This document shows positions 8,167 through 16,862 of a DNA stretch of 64,000 bases, piece by piece. The stretch is from Fibrella aquatilis (GTDB taxonomy: Bacteria; Bacteroidota; Bacteroidia; Cytophagales; Spirosomataceae): contig NZ_JAFMYU010000005.1 of the NCBI RefSeq assembly GCF_017353255.1, positions 62,001 to 126,000 of the forward strand, read 5' to 3'. The translations under genes were made by a program, and so were the position numbers. The notes below the pieces were generated by a model. The model ran no database searches. It was not told the DNA's origin and saw only the letters and a list, made by a program, of their open reading frames with translations. Positions within the stretch are counted from its first letter, which is position 1; each line of letters opens with the position of its first letter.

Positions 8167-10317
8167 ATGAAACCCACCTTATTTCTGCTCGTTGTCTGTG
8201 GTTTAACCGCAGTTACTGCATCTGCCCAAACGTTTCCTATCGACAGCCTGCCAAAGCAGGGAGTTGTTCCTGATAAAGGCTGGCGCTGGCATGCTGGCGA
8301 TAACCCCACCTGGGCTTCTCCAGCAATAGATGATGCACGTTGGGATACCATATCGAGCTATCCTACTATAGATCAGTTGCCTAGTTTCAGAAAAACAGGT
8401 ATCGGCTGGCTCCGGTTAACGGTTGACCTTGATTCGTCCGTTACTGCACAGTCACTGTCTATTCGCATTGCGCAGATTGGGGCTTCGGAAGTATATCTGG
8501 ATGGAAAACTGTTGCGGGCCTATGGCCGAATGGACAGGGCAGGCAGGGTAATCGAGGCCGCCACGGCCCCACAGGGTGACTACGAAGTGCTGCCCCTGTT
8601 GCGTCCCGGTATACATGTATTGGCCGTTCGGCTGGCTCACCGGCCCGTGCCTTGGTATGAACCCAACCGGCTCGATAAAGTAAATGGTGCGTTTGGGCTG
8701 CGGCTTGCGCCAACAAAAGGTATTACCCGCCGCGTAGTGCTTCGCACGTTTTGGGATGCCGCCGGGGCTTATTGGCTGGCCGGGTTTTTCCTGGCGCTGG
8801 GGGTGGTTCATGCCCTCTATTTTATGTATCGCCGAAAACGAATCAGCCTCATTTTTGGGCTAACGATGGTATTTGGCGCGGTGTATTTTATTGCCGAGAA
8901 TGCCATCAAATACACCAGCAGCCTTGTGCAGATAGCCTGGCTGGGCTTCTTCAGCCTGCTCTCGTTCACGCTCTACTTCTGTTGCCTGCTGCTTACCTAC
9001 TACGCCTATTTGCAGCGACGTACGGGCATAGTGTTCTGGATAACATCTCTGCTCATGCTGGTAAACGTCATCCTGAGTAACTATACTGGCGCTATGTTTG
9101 TCAACTATTTGTTTTCATTTGGGATCACGATGTTGCTAACCCAGGGTATGTTCCTGAGCGTGAGGGCCATCAAAGCGAAGTCGGCCGACGGGTGGATCGT
9201 TATGGGAAGTTTGATTTCCCTGATCGTGATGCTGACAAGCCAACTCATTGTCAATTATGTATTCGCAGAGCCGCTAGCTCCTTACGCCGCGACCATAAAC
9301 GAAACGATTAACGCCCTGTTTTTCATTACCGTACCCCTCACGCTGGCCTTATTGCTGGCTCGCGAAAATGCGCAGACCAATGCCGCACTGACTCACAATC
9401 TGGCCGAAGTAAAGCAACTTTCGGAAGAGAAAGAGGCCATCCTGACGCAGCAAAAGGCATTTTTGGAAGAACAGGTAGCCGCACGTACTGCCGAACTGAG
9501 CCAATCATTAGCCGAACTACGGGCCACGCAGCAGCAACTGGTGCAACGCGAAAAGATGGCCTCGCTGGGTGAACTAACGGCGGGCATTGCCCACGAGATT
9601 CAGAACCCGCTCAACTTCGTCAATAACTTCACCGAAGTAAGCACAGAACTGGTGGAGGAGATGCAGGAGGAAAAACGAAAGCCAGCTGCCAAACGGGACG
9701 AAGCCTTGGAAACCGAACTGCTGGGCGACCTGACCCAGAACCTGAGCAAGATCAGCCTGCACGGAAAGCGGGCATCCAGCATTGTCCGTGGCATGTTAGA
9801 ACACAGCCGTAACACCAGCGGCCAACATGAACCCACCAACCTGAATGCACTGGCCGACGAATACCTGCGGCTTAGCTATCACGGACTAAGAGCCAAGGAC
9901 AAGCTGTTTAATGCCAGACTGTTAACTGATTTTGATCTACATATGCCGCCCGTTTCGGTGGTGAGCCAGGATCTGGGCCGGGTGCTGCTAAACTTGTTCA
10001 ACAACGCCTTCTACGCTGTTCAACAACGCGCTACTTTAGCCCTGGCAGGGTATGAGCCAACGGTTTCGGTACAGACGAAAACAGCAGGTAATATCGTTGA
10101 AATACGAGTAACTGACAACGGCACAGGAATACCAGCAGGAACGCTGGGCAAGATTTTTCAGCCCTTTTTTACTACCAAACCCGCTGGCCAGGGTACCGGT
10201 CTGGGTCTGAGCCTCAGCTACGACATCATCACCAAAGGCCACGGTGGTAATCTCCGCGCGGAATCGGTAGAGGGCGAAGGCACCACGTTTGTAATCAACC
10301 TGCCCCTGGTCAGCTAG
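8167..10317 (+). CDS. 7TM-type sensor histidine kinase
   Basis: A 716-residue membrane sensor kinase. It has a signal peptide (about 1-20), an extracytoplasmic beta-sandwich sensor of roughly 160 residues resembling the 7TMR-DISM extracellular or galactose-binding fold, and about seven hydrophobic helices between residues 195 and 400. A coiled coil (about 405-465) and a kinase core follow. The phosphoacceptor is H476 in AGIAHEIQNPLNF. ATP-binding motifs are NLFNNAFYAV (N box), DNGTGIP (G1) and GQGTGLGLSLSYD (G2). This layout is common in Cytophagales. No response regulator adjoins it, so the partner is elsewhere; the input signal is unknown. Its stop overlaps the convergent next gene by 4 nt. 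Confidence 0.9.
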   Translation: MKPTLFLLVVCGLTAVTASAQTFPIDSLPKQGVVPDKGWRWHAGDNPTWASPAIDDARWDTISSYPTIDQLPSFRKTGIGWLRLTVDLDSSVTAQSLSIRIAQIGASEVYLDGKLLRAYGRMDRAGRVIEAATAPQGDYEVLPLLRPGIHVLAVRLAHRPVPWYEPNRLDKVNGAFGLRLAPTKGITRRVVLRTFWDAAGAYWLAGFFLALGVVHALYFMYRRKRISLIFGLTMVFGAVYFIAENAIKYTSSLVQIAWLGFFSLLSFTLYFCCLLLTYYAYLQRRTGIVFWITSLLMLVNVILSNYTGAMFVNYLFSFGITMLLTQGMFLSVRAIKAKSADGWIVMGSLISLIVMLTSQLIVNYVFAEPLAPYAATINETINALFFITVPLTLALLLARENAQTNAALTHNLAEVKQLSEEKEAILTQQKAFLEEQVAARTAELSQSLAELRATQQQLVQREKMASLGELTAGIAHEIQNPLNFVNNFTEVSTELVEEMQEEKRKPAAKRDEALETELLGDLTQNLSKISLHGKRASSIVRGMLEHSRNTSGQHEPTNLNALADEYLRLSYHGLRAKDKLFNARLLTDFDLHMPPVSVVSQDLGRVLLNLFNNAFYAVQQRATLALAGYEPTVSVQTKTAGNIVEIRVTDNGTGIPAGTLGKIFQPFFTTKPAGQGTGLGLSLSYDIITKGHGGNLRAESVEGEGTTFVINLPLVS

Positions 10318-10874
10318 TGCTTGGTTTTAACGGTGGAGGCTAACGACGATAAGGCCGCCTCTGTAGAGCTGGTGCGGCCTTTGCTGTCGCGGGTGCCCGT
10401 GTCGGTCAGCTTTTCTTCGGTGTCGCGGATAGCTTCTTCTACAGAGTGTGATTTTAGTAGGTCGCTGGCTTGCCGGGTCAGTTCGGCCATGGCATTGTAG
10501 TGTTCGCAAAGTACTTGTAATTCCTGCTCCGATAAATTTTCGACCGAAACCAGCCGGTTACTCGCTCCTTTGGTGGCGGCGATCAACTCGTTGAGCTTCA
10601 GCTGCACGGCCAATGACTCTTTGTTTTGTGCTTTCTGAATCACAAAAACCATTAGAAACGTGATGATGGTGGTGCCTGTATTGATGACCAACTGCCAGGT
10701 TTCAGAGTAATGAAAGATTGGCCCGGTAGCTGCCCAAACAAGCACAACCAGCATAGCCAGGATAAAAGCCGTTGAACTGCCCGTGATACGCGTAATGTAT
10801 AGCGCGAAGTGGTCGAACCGTTCAGCCCAATTTTTCTCTGGTGCCGGTTCATTACATGTTGTCAGATCTTCCAT
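10314..10874 (-). CDS. Low-affinity iron permease-like membrane protein
   Basis: A 186-residue protein with two hydrophobic segments (about residues 33-53 and 62-82) separated by a short FHYSETWQLVINTG turn and followed by IQKAQNKESLAVQLKLNELI. That pattern is the hallmark of the low-affinity iron permease family (Fet4-like domain). The C-terminal third is hydrophilic and predicted helical. Family members are annotated by similarity to yeast Fet4, but iron transport by these short bacterial forms is not well proven. It converges on the sensor kinase gene with a 4-nt overlap, so no terminator separates the two. The family call is confident; the transport role is inferred. Confidence 0.8.
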   Translation of the reverse strand: MEDLTTCNEPAPEKNWAERFDHFALYITRITGSSTAFILAMLVVLVWAATGPIFHYSETWQLVINTGTTIITFLMVFVIQKAQNKESLAVQLKLNELIAATKGASNRLVSVENLSEQELQVLCEHYNAMAELTRQASDLLKSHSVEEAIRDTEEKLTDTGTRDSKGRTSSTEAALSSLASTVKTKH

Positions 10875-10970
10875 TGTTATTGTTGAGTGAACGAGTTCAA
10901 CCTATAACAGCGAAAGGCTGTCCAGACGGTTATTTTATTAGTTAAAGACAGCTTAAAAATAGAAAAGGCA

Positions 10971-10995
10971 TAAAAAAGGGGGCTTAAAGTCCCCT
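10971..10995 (-). terminator. Terminator after the small secreted protein gene
   Basis: On the minus strand, GGGG at the start of GGGGACTTTAAGCCCC pairs with the closing CCCC, and a run of six T residues follows directly. It lies about 20 nt after the stop at 11014. Confidence 0.6.
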
Positions 10996-11013
10996 AGGTA
11001 AGAAAAAATAAGT

Positions 11014-11247
11014 TTATCGACTACCCCTAACAGTGTCGATCCGGCTCATGCTTGCCCGTCGGTGCAGACTATCTGGTTTGCTGACCCGGTAGCGTTTAGT
11101 TAGTGTATCAACAGGTGATTTGGCGGCCCTAAAGGCAGGGTTCTGCTGCCCCTGGGCAAACGTATAGACTGGGCAGGCTATTGCAAGCAGCATAGCAAGC
11201 AAACCAACAGTGGTTGTGCTCTTCATAGTGTACGTTACGGTTTTCAT
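11014..11247 (-). CDS. Small secreted protein, unknown function
   Basis: A 77-residue protein with a signal peptide (MKTVTYTMKS, hydrophobic core TTVGLLAMLLAIACPVY, then TFAQG). The mature part of about 45 residues is basic and hydrophilic and ends DTVRGSR. A second in-frame ATG at 11226 would give an equally good signal peptide. No family is recognised. It has its own terminator and is followed upstream by a similar small secreted gene, so a small cell-envelope or periplasmic role is possible but unproven. Confidence 0.6.
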   Translation of the reverse strand: MKTVTYTMKSTTTVGLLAMLLAIACPVYTFAQGQQNPAFRAAKSPVDTLTKRYRVSKPDSLHRRASMSRIDTVRGSR

Positions 11248-11273
11248 AGGTTAATATGTGTACAAAAATAGAA

Positions 11274-11312
11274 CGCCGTCTGATCAATTAATAAATTAAT
11301 TGACCAGACGGC
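11274..11312 (-). terminator. Hairpin terminator between two small secreted genes
   Basis: An 18-bp stem (11274-11291 with 11295-11312, one A/G mismatch) with a 3-nt loop. On the minus strand it is followed by TTCTATTTTT. It lies about 70 nt after the stop of the serine/threonine-rich protein gene. Confidence 0.7.
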
Positions 11313-11381
11313 GTATTTATGATCAACAGCTAAACAGCCTGTGAGCATTGCTAAATACCGCACAACGTGCCGAACGACTAA

Positions 11382-11912
11382 CTAGTTGGTTGCCGAATTC
11401 GGCCGTGTGGTCGTACCCGACGAGCTACGCGTTGACCGGCTCCGTGAATTGCTGTTCGTGCGGTTCATGCTTCCCTGTCCGTTTGGCGTAGTTGTGTCCA
11501 TCTGGTCCATCGTGGTGCGGTCGGTAGTGCGCGTACGGTTGCCATTTTGCATGGTACCGTTTTGCATAGTCCGGTCTGATTGCGTTGACGAAGAGCCGCT
11601 ACGCATGGTACCGTTTTGCATCGTACCATTCTGCATTGTCCCCGTTTGCGACGACGAGCCTGTGGCAGGCTGTGTGCCCTGATACGTGCCCGACGACGAA
11701 CCCGTGGTGGGCTGCGTTTGGTAAGTACCTGAGTTGGTCGACGTATTTGTCGAGTTGTTGTAAGTGCCAGTGCCGGTATTGCCCGTTGTGGGGGTACCAG
11801 TGCCGGTAGTCGACCCGCCTGTGGTTGAGGGGGTAGATGGTGTTGTTTGTGCCTGAACACCAAAAGATAGCCCGGCAAGTAGCAGAGCTGCGAAAATCAT
11901 TACCTTTTTCAT
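11382..11912 (-). CDS. Secreted low-complexity Thr/Ser/Gly/Gln/Asn-rich protein
   Basis: A 176-residue protein with a clear signal peptide (MKKVMIFAALLLAGLSFGVQAQ). The mature chain is almost entirely T, S, G, N, Q, P and R. It includes TGTGTPTTGNTGTGTYN-like stretches and at least five copies of a TMQNG pentapeptide, encoded by near-identical DNA around 11535-11640. No folded domain is expected. Proteins of this sort are common in Cytophagales and may be surface or matrix components, but no function is established. The repeated DNA could gain or lose copies by slippage. Confidence 0.75.
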   Translation of the reverse strand: MKKVMIFAALLLAGLSFGVQAQTTPSTPSTTGGSTTGTGTPTTGNTGTGTYNNSTNTSTNSGTYQTQPTTGSSSGTYQGTQPATGSSSQTGTMQNGTMQNGTMRSGSSSTQSDRTMQNGTMQNGNRTRTTDRTTMDQMDTTTPNGQGSMNRTNSNSRSRSTRSSSGTTTRPNSATN

Positions 11913-12035
11913 ACGTTTAGCCTTTATGTCTATCGTCTTGATAGTCTAATTACTGAACGCCCTTAGTAAAGGGATGTTAGGTTATATTGAGGGAACGGTC
12001 TACTGAGGGCATAAAACAAAAACAGGTACTTTGTA

Positions 12036-12066
12036 TTGCATAGTACATAGCGATATATTATGTTTG
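12036..12066 (+). promoter_or_regulatory. Candidate promoter ahead of a small secreted ORF
   Basis: TTG at 12036-12038, a 20-nt spacer, and TATGTTTG at 12059-12066, a full match to TAnnTTTG. Transcription would start near 12072, about 10-30 nt before the two candidate ATGs at 12083 and 12101. Confidence 0.45.
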
Positions 12067-12082
12067 TGTCGTTATAGAACAA

Positions 12083-12343
12083 ATGCAAACTGAGCGTATT
12101 ATGAAAACGGCACTAGTTGTGAGCATTCTCTGGGCCGCCACCAGCCTCAGTGGCTATGGTATTGGCAGGCCACATAACCTGTTTGCGGCCCGTAAAGCCA
12201 TTTTAGAGCGCCGGGCCAACAGCGCTGCTAACCGGGCAGGCATCGGCACTGAAACAAAGCCAGCCAGAGGCCTACGCGACCTTAGCCGCTATTCGTATAT
12301 TTTTTTGCCCCGCTTCAGCCAAATACCCCAGGTACGCGAGTAG
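12083..12343 (+). CDS. Possible small secreted protein
   Basis: An 86-residue frame. From the second ATG (12101) it starts with a reasonable signal-peptide-like segment, MKTALVVSILWAATSLSGYG. The rest is basic (ARKAILERRANSAANRAG). The last 55 nt overlap the 3' end of the convergent rhodanese gene, which argues against it. A full-consensus Bacteroidota promoter directly upstream argues for it. No family is recognised. I treat it as a possible gene, with the first 60 codons the more believable part. Confidence 0.35.
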   Translation: MQTERIMKTALVVSILWAATSLSGYGIGRPHNLFAARKAILERRANSAANRAGIGTETKPARGLRDLSRYSYIFLPRFSQIPQVRE

Positions 12344-12786
12344 GCATGCACGTATTGTGTTGGCTTGTCGGTGCTGTCTACTACCTGATTACCCTGGTTA
12401 ACCCATTCGAAAATGCTGCCATACAGATTATGTATATTGGTATAACCGGCCGCCTGTAGCTTTTCGCCCACCTTTTCGCTTCTGAATCCTACTGAACAAT
12501 AAACCACAATAGGTGTGGTTTTGGGCAGATCAGCTACGCGCTTCAGGTCGAAATCGTTATAGCCAATCCAGCGGGCACCCGGCAGGTGGCTCACGTCAAA
12601 CTCTTTTCGTTCACGGGCATCAAGCCGAACGGCCTCTGGCATCTGCTTTAGCTCATTGCAGGTGACCACTGGCACCGACTCACTAATGAGCGCGTCGACC
12701 ATCATGCCAAAGGCTTTGTTGTTGGTACGCTGCGCCAGGGTAGGTAACGAAAGGGCCATCAAAGCCATAAAAAGGGCAATTTTCAT
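12289..12786 (-). CDS. Secreted rhodanese-domain protein
   Basis: A 165-residue protein with a signal peptide (MKIALFMALMALSLPTLAQ) and one rhodanese domain (about residues 40-150). The active-site loop is CSVGFRS with C97, the persulfide-carrying cysteine. VRLDARERKEFDVSHLPGA is the usual first half of the domain. Single-domain periplasmic rhodaneses move sulfane sulfur or act as redox-linked sulfurtransferases; the acceptor here is unknown. It is separated by a single base from the DUF2490 gene upstream, so the two probably share a transcript. Confidence 0.88.
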   Translation of the reverse strand: MKIALFMALMALSLPTLAQRTNNKAFGMMVDALISESVPVVTCNELKQMPEAVRLDARERKEFDVSHLPGARWIGYNDFDLKRVADLPKTTPIVVYCSVGFRSEKVGEKLQAAGYTNIHNLYGSIFEWVNQGNQVVDSTDKPTQYVHAYSRTWGIWLKRGKKIYE

Positions 12787-12787
12787 G

Positions 12788-13519
12788 TCAATGTTTCAGG
12801 AAAAGTGTCAGCGTTAGGGCGTGTTCATTATCAAATTCTATCTGACTTCGGCGTTGTCGGTGCGTGAACTGATAACCTATTTCCACTGTCGACCAGTTCG
12901 AGAACGCATGACCCAGAGCCAGGTTAGTGCGGTTGAGGTCGAAGACGTTGCTCATGCCAGGCAGCAGGGGGGGCGCGTAGAAGAGCGTTTCGTTCCAAAG
13001 CTGCCCGTAGCTGTGCTGACCAATGCCCCGCCGCCACAGTGCCCGCGCCCTAAATCGACCGATGTTAGGCAAGTCGGGGCTGTTGAATATACGGTATTCG
13101 TACCCCGTTCGTAGCCGCAACGCCGATTTATGGGGCATATCCAGTGTCCACTCAGCCATCAATGTAGGTCGCCATTCGGCCACGGGGGGGCGTTTTAAGT
13201 CGGCGGTGTTGCCCAGCGCAGGGTAGGTGTAGAAATGCGAAACGGGATAAACTGAATAAAGCCAGTGTTTGGTGCGGTAGCTCACGCCCAACCGGCCCGC
13301 CAGTACCAGGGGAGCATCAAGCGCGTTTAACAAACTCTGGTCGGGATTACTTTGGCGGCGATAATACAGGTCGCCCAGCAAACTCCAGTGGGTTGTCAGC
13401 GAATAGGTTGGGGCCAGTCGCAGCCAAATTGCCGAGTGCCGGTAAGTCTGCGCCCGAGTAACCAACGGCCCAATCAGTAGGAACAGGTGGATTAAAAAGC
13501 AGGTAAACGGGTAGCGCAT
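12788..13519 (-). CDS. DUF2490 family outer-membrane-type protein
   Basis: A 243-residue protein with a signal peptide (ending VTRAQ) and alternating hydrophobic strands typical of a small beta-barrel. The WLRLAPTYSLTTHWSLLGDLYYRR start and the final FDNEHALTLTLFLKH strand fit DUF2490, a family predicted to form outer-membrane barrels in Bacteroidota. The biochemical role of the family is not known. It lies immediately upstream of the rhodanese gene on the same strand and is divergent from the GH3 fusion gene, with a 115-nt gap that probably holds both promoters. Confidence 0.8.
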   Translation of the reverse strand: MRYPFTCFLIHLFLLIGPLVTRAQTYRHSAIWLRLAPTYSLTTHWSLLGDLYYRRQSNPDQSLLNALDAPLVLAGRLGVSYRTKHWLYSVYPVSHFYTYPALGNTADLKRPPVAEWRPTLMAEWTLDMPHKSALRLRTGYEYRIFNSPDLPNIGRFRARALWRRGIGQHSYGQLWNETLFYAPPLLPGMSNVFDLNRTNLALGHAFSNWSTVEIGYQFTHRQRRSQIEFDNEHALTLTLFLKH

Positions 13520-13634
13520 AGGCCTTATTTTCCAGTAAAGCTATGGTTTAACCTACTGAACGGCTAAATTTAGGGTTCCCATCACCCAATATGAACCTAT
13601 TAACCACCGTAAGATTGTACGATTTTACTGACCT

Positions 13635-16600
13635 ATGTGCGTACTTATGCGGAAGCGTATTGTTCTGCTGTGTGCTACTGGCACGTTGCTGCTAGCCACT
13701 TATTTAACGAGTCTGGGAACGAACGGGCGCGGTTTTCTACGAAATACGACCGGCTCTCCAACGGGGTGGCGCGGTACATCGGCGGCTACACCTCTCTCGA
13801 AATGGACCATTAGGCCCGGCGACGATGGTGGAGAGCGTAGCTTACGCAGACGGTTGCTCATGGCCTTGCCCAAACCCGTCGACGTGCTGCAAATGCCGTT
13901 GGCTGGTGAACACTGGGTAGACAGTGTGTTTCAGACCATGACGCCTGAGCAAAAAATCGGTCAGTTTTTTATGGTCGCCGCCTGGTCGAACCACAGCGAC
14001 AACCACCGGCAGTACATCGAAACGCTGATTCATAATTACCACATTGGCGGGGTCATATTTTTCCAGGGTGGACCTTACCGGCAGGCGGTGCTCACAAATC
14101 GCTACCAGGCCGCATCTAAGATTCCGCTCTTTATCGGTATCGACGGTGAATGGGGCCTGGGCATGCGCCTTGACAGCACGATGGAGTTTCCGAAGCAGAT
14201 GACGCTGGGAGCTATCCGCGACAACGACCTGATCTACCGGATGGGAGCCGAAATTGGCCGTCAGTGCAGCCGGTTGGGTATTCACATCAACTTCGCCCCT
14301 GTTTCCGACATCAACAGTAACCCCCAAAACCCGGTCATCGGCAACCGGTCGTTTGGCGAGGGCAAAGAAAACGTAGCGGGCAAGGCGTCGGCCTACATGC
14401 GTGGGTTGCAGGCGCAGCATATTATTGCCACGGCTAAACATTTCCCCGGCCACGGCGACGCCAGCACCGACTCGCATCATACGCTGCCGCTTATCAGTCG
14501 GTCGTCGGAACAACTGCACGACATTGACCTGTATCCTTTCCGCCGCCTCATTGCCGACAGCCTCATGGGCGTGGTGACAGGCCACCTGCACGTGCCGGGC
14601 GTAGACAACCAAACCCCCGCCGTAGCGGCCACGCTGTCGGGCAAGATCGTGACCGATTTGTTGCAGAAAGAGCTTGGTTTCCGGGGTATAGTCTTCACCG
14701 ATGCGCTGAACATGGGGGGCGTGAGCCGGTCGCAGCGGTCAGAGGTTGTGAACCTGAAAGCGCTGGCCGCGGGTAACGACATCCTGCTTTATCCCGAAAA
14801 TATCCGCGAAGCCACGCGCGTCATTCTGGAAGCCATTCAGAACGGTACGCTGTCGCAGTCGTTTATCGACGAAAAAGTAAAGAAGATCCTGCGGGCCAAA
14901 TATTGGTCGGGTTTGCACCAGTACAAGCCCATTGCGCTGGCGAGTTTGGCGCAGGATCTGAGCAGCCCAGCAGCCAAACAACTGAAGCGTGAGTTGTGCG
15001 AACAGGCCGTTACGGTGGTTAGTGATGCTCGTAAGTTGCTGCCCATGAGCAAATTAGATACCAGCCGGGTGGCTTCGGTGGCTATTGGCGCTATGCCGGG
15101 CAATGTGTTTCAAAAGGCACTGGCCAGCCTGGCGCCGGTTCAGCAGATTGTGTCGCCCGAACGGCCGCAGGGCGATGCCGAGGTAGAGGAACTACTGGCC
15201 AGCGTAGGCGATGCCAGTACGGTGATCATCAGTTTTCACGGGATGAACCAGTCGGCGTTTCGGCAATATGGTATCAATCAGCCATCGTTGTCGCTCATTA
15301 AACGGCTCAAGGAAAAGGGTAAATTGGTGGTCGTAGCGGCGTTTGGGTCGGCCTATAGCCTCAATAAACTCACCGAAGCTGATGCCATTGTGTGTGCCTA
15401 CCAGGAGTTTGACGAAATGCAACAGGCCACAGCCAAAGTTCTCTTTGGCAACCTACCCTCGAAAGGTGCCTTGCCCGTGTCGACAGGTGATTTTAAAGAG
15501 GGGCTAGGGCTATCTGCTGACCCATCGGGCCGACTCTTGCCCGCCTCGCCCGAAAGCGTGGGTATGCGGTCGTCTGAATTGGCCAAAATTGACAAAATGG
15601 TTGAATTAGCCGTGCATGACCGGGTCATTCCAGGCTGTCAGGTACTGGTGGCCCGCAGGGGAAAGATCGTGTATGACCATAATTTCGGCGGGCTTACCTA
15701 CGCGGGCAATACTGAAAAGGTGACCGACCAGACGCTCTATGACCTGGCATCGCTGACGAAAGTGTTGGGTACGTTGCAGGCCGTAATGGTGCTATATGAT
15801 CAGAAAAAAATCGACATAACTCAGAAAGCATCAGTTTATCTACCCGAACTGCGGGGCAGCAACAAACAAAACATGCTGATTCAGGATTTGCTTTGGCATC
15901 AGGCCGGGCTGATCTCATTTTACCCTACCCTCTGGGATCGCACCCGCACGTCGTCGGGTAGTTTGAACCCGGCCTACTATAGTAATCAGTCCGATAGTGC
16001 GCACACCCTGCAAATTGCCCCCACGCTCTGGGCCAGGCCAGCGGTGAAAGACTCGGTCTGGAAATGGGTCATTCAGTCGCCCCTGTCGCGTAAGGTAGAT
16101 GCCGACGGTAAACCTTCATTTGTCTACAGCGATCTGAGTTTTCTGATGCTGCAAAAAATTGTGGAGCGCGTTAGCAAGCAGTCACTCGACCGGTTTGTGG
16201 ACCGTGAGATATACCAGCCGCTGGGGCTTAAGTATTTAACCTTCACGCCGTTGCAGAAATTAACCAACCCTCATTGTGCGCCCACCGAACAGGACACCTA
16301 CTTCAGAAATCAGTTGCTTGTAGGCACCGTTCATGACCAGATGGCGGCGGTGCAGGGCGGCGTATCGGGCCATGCAGGCCTGTTTGGCAATGCCCACGAC
16401 ATTGCCAAGCTACTACAAATGGACCTGCAACGGGGCGTATATGGCGGACAGCGAATTCTACAACCGCAAACGTTGCCTTACTTCACGCAGACGATTAGTA
16501 CGCGTAGTCACCGATCGTTAGGTTGGGACAAACCCAACCCCGAGAGTACTACTAGTAGTTATCTGGCCCCACAGGCCTCTGCGCAGTCGTTTGGCCATAC

Positions 16601-16766
16601 AGGCTTCACCGGCAACATGGTGTGGGTTGACCCCGCCGAAGAGTTAGTATTTGTGTTTCTCTCGAACCGGCTCTATCCCACCGGCGGCAACAACGCCATC
16701 AATACCACCCGCCTCCGTCGGCGCATTCACGAGGTTATCTATAACTCGTTGAAGGAAGAAAAGTAG
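13635..16766 (+). CDS. GH3 beta-N-acetylhexosaminidase fused to a beta-lactamase-type serine hydrolase
   Basis: A 1043-residue secreted two-enzyme protein; ATG at 13647 (MRKRIVLLCA) is an alternative start. Residues about 95-420 are a glycoside hydrolase family 3 domain of the NagZ type. KHFPGHGDASTDSHH (H273 region) is the acid/base loop, and D356 in FTDALNM is the nucleophile position. A middle domain links to a class C beta-lactamase/penicillin-binding fold (about 650-1040) with S706-L-T-K709, a YSD second motif and a GHTGFTG third motif. The fusion is known in Bacteroidota and suggests combined glycan and peptide (or ester) cleavage of cell-wall fragments. The substrate is inferred, not shown. 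The TAG stop lies in a perfect palindrome. Confidence 0.92.
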   Translation: MCVLMRKRIVLLCATGTLLLATYLTSLGTNGRGFLRNTTGSPTGWRGTSAATPLSKWTIRPGDDGGERSLRRRLLMALPKPVDVLQMPLAGEHWVDSVFQTMTPEQKIGQFFMVAAWSNHSDNHRQYIETLIHNYHIGGVIFFQGGPYRQAVLTNRYQAASKIPLFIGIDGEWGLGMRLDSTMEFPKQMTLGAIRDNDLIYRMGAEIGRQCSRLGIHINFAPVSDINSNPQNPVIGNRSFGEGKENVAGKASAYMRGLQAQHIIATAKHFPGHGDASTDSHHTLPLISRSSEQLHDIDLYPFRRLIADSLMGVVTGHLHVPGVDNQTPAVAATLSGKIVTDLLQKELGFRGIVFTDALNMGGVSRSQRSEVVNLKALAAGNDILLYPENIREATRVILEAIQNGTLSQSFIDEKVKKILRAKYWSGLHQYKPIALASLAQDLSSPAAKQLKRELCEQAVTVVSDARKLLPMSKLDTSRVASVAIGAMPGNVFQKALASLAPVQQIVSPERPQGDAEVEELLASVGDASTVIISFHGMNQSAFRQYGINQPSLSLIKRLKEKGKLVVVAAFGSAYSLNKLTEADAIVCAYQEFDEMQQATAKVLFGNLPSKGALPVSTGDFKEGLGLSADPSGRLLPASPESVGMRSSELAKIDKMVELAVHDRVIPGCQVLVARRGKIVYDHNFGGLTYAGNTEKVTDQTLYDLASLTKVLGTLQAVMVLYDQKKIDITQKASVYLPELRGSNKQNMLIQDLLWHQAGLISFYPTLWDRTRTSSGSLNPAYYSNQSDSAHTLQIAPTLWARPAVKDSVWKWVIQSPLSRKVDADGKPSFVYSDLSFLMLQKIVERVSKQSLDRFVDREIYQPLGLKYLTFTPLQKLTNPHCAPTEQDTYFRNQLLVGTVHDQMAAVQGGVSGHAGLFGNAHDIAKLLQMDLQRGVYGGQRILQPQTLPYFTQTISTRSHRSLGWDKPNPESTTSSYLAPQASAQSFGHTGFTGNMVWVDPAEELVFVFLSNRLYPTGGNNAINTTRLRRRIHEVIYNSLKEEK

Positions 16767-16862
16767 TGGTGAGTGATGAGCGGTGAGTGATGAGTTTGCT
16801 TACGCCTGAGTAATATGCTGGCGTAAGCAAACTCATCACTCACCGCTCATCACTCACCACTA
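16764..16862. repeat. Perfect 43-bp inverted repeat between convergent genes
   Basis: 16764-16806 is the exact reverse complement of 16820-16862, with a 13-nt loop. Each arm carries two copies of GGTGAGTGATGAGC-like words, then a GC-richer core TTTGCTTACGCC. The stop codons of both convergent neighbours (TAG at 16764-16766 and the complement at 16860-16862) are the outermost bases of the arms. It could terminate both genes, although there is no T-run; the perfect symmetry suggests recent formation or gene-conversion-like upkeep. Confidence 0.9.

Noticed and set aside
13842-14612. A 256-codon open frame on the minus strand
   Set aside because: It is antisense to the GH3 domain with its intact catalytic motifs, and no protein family is recognised.
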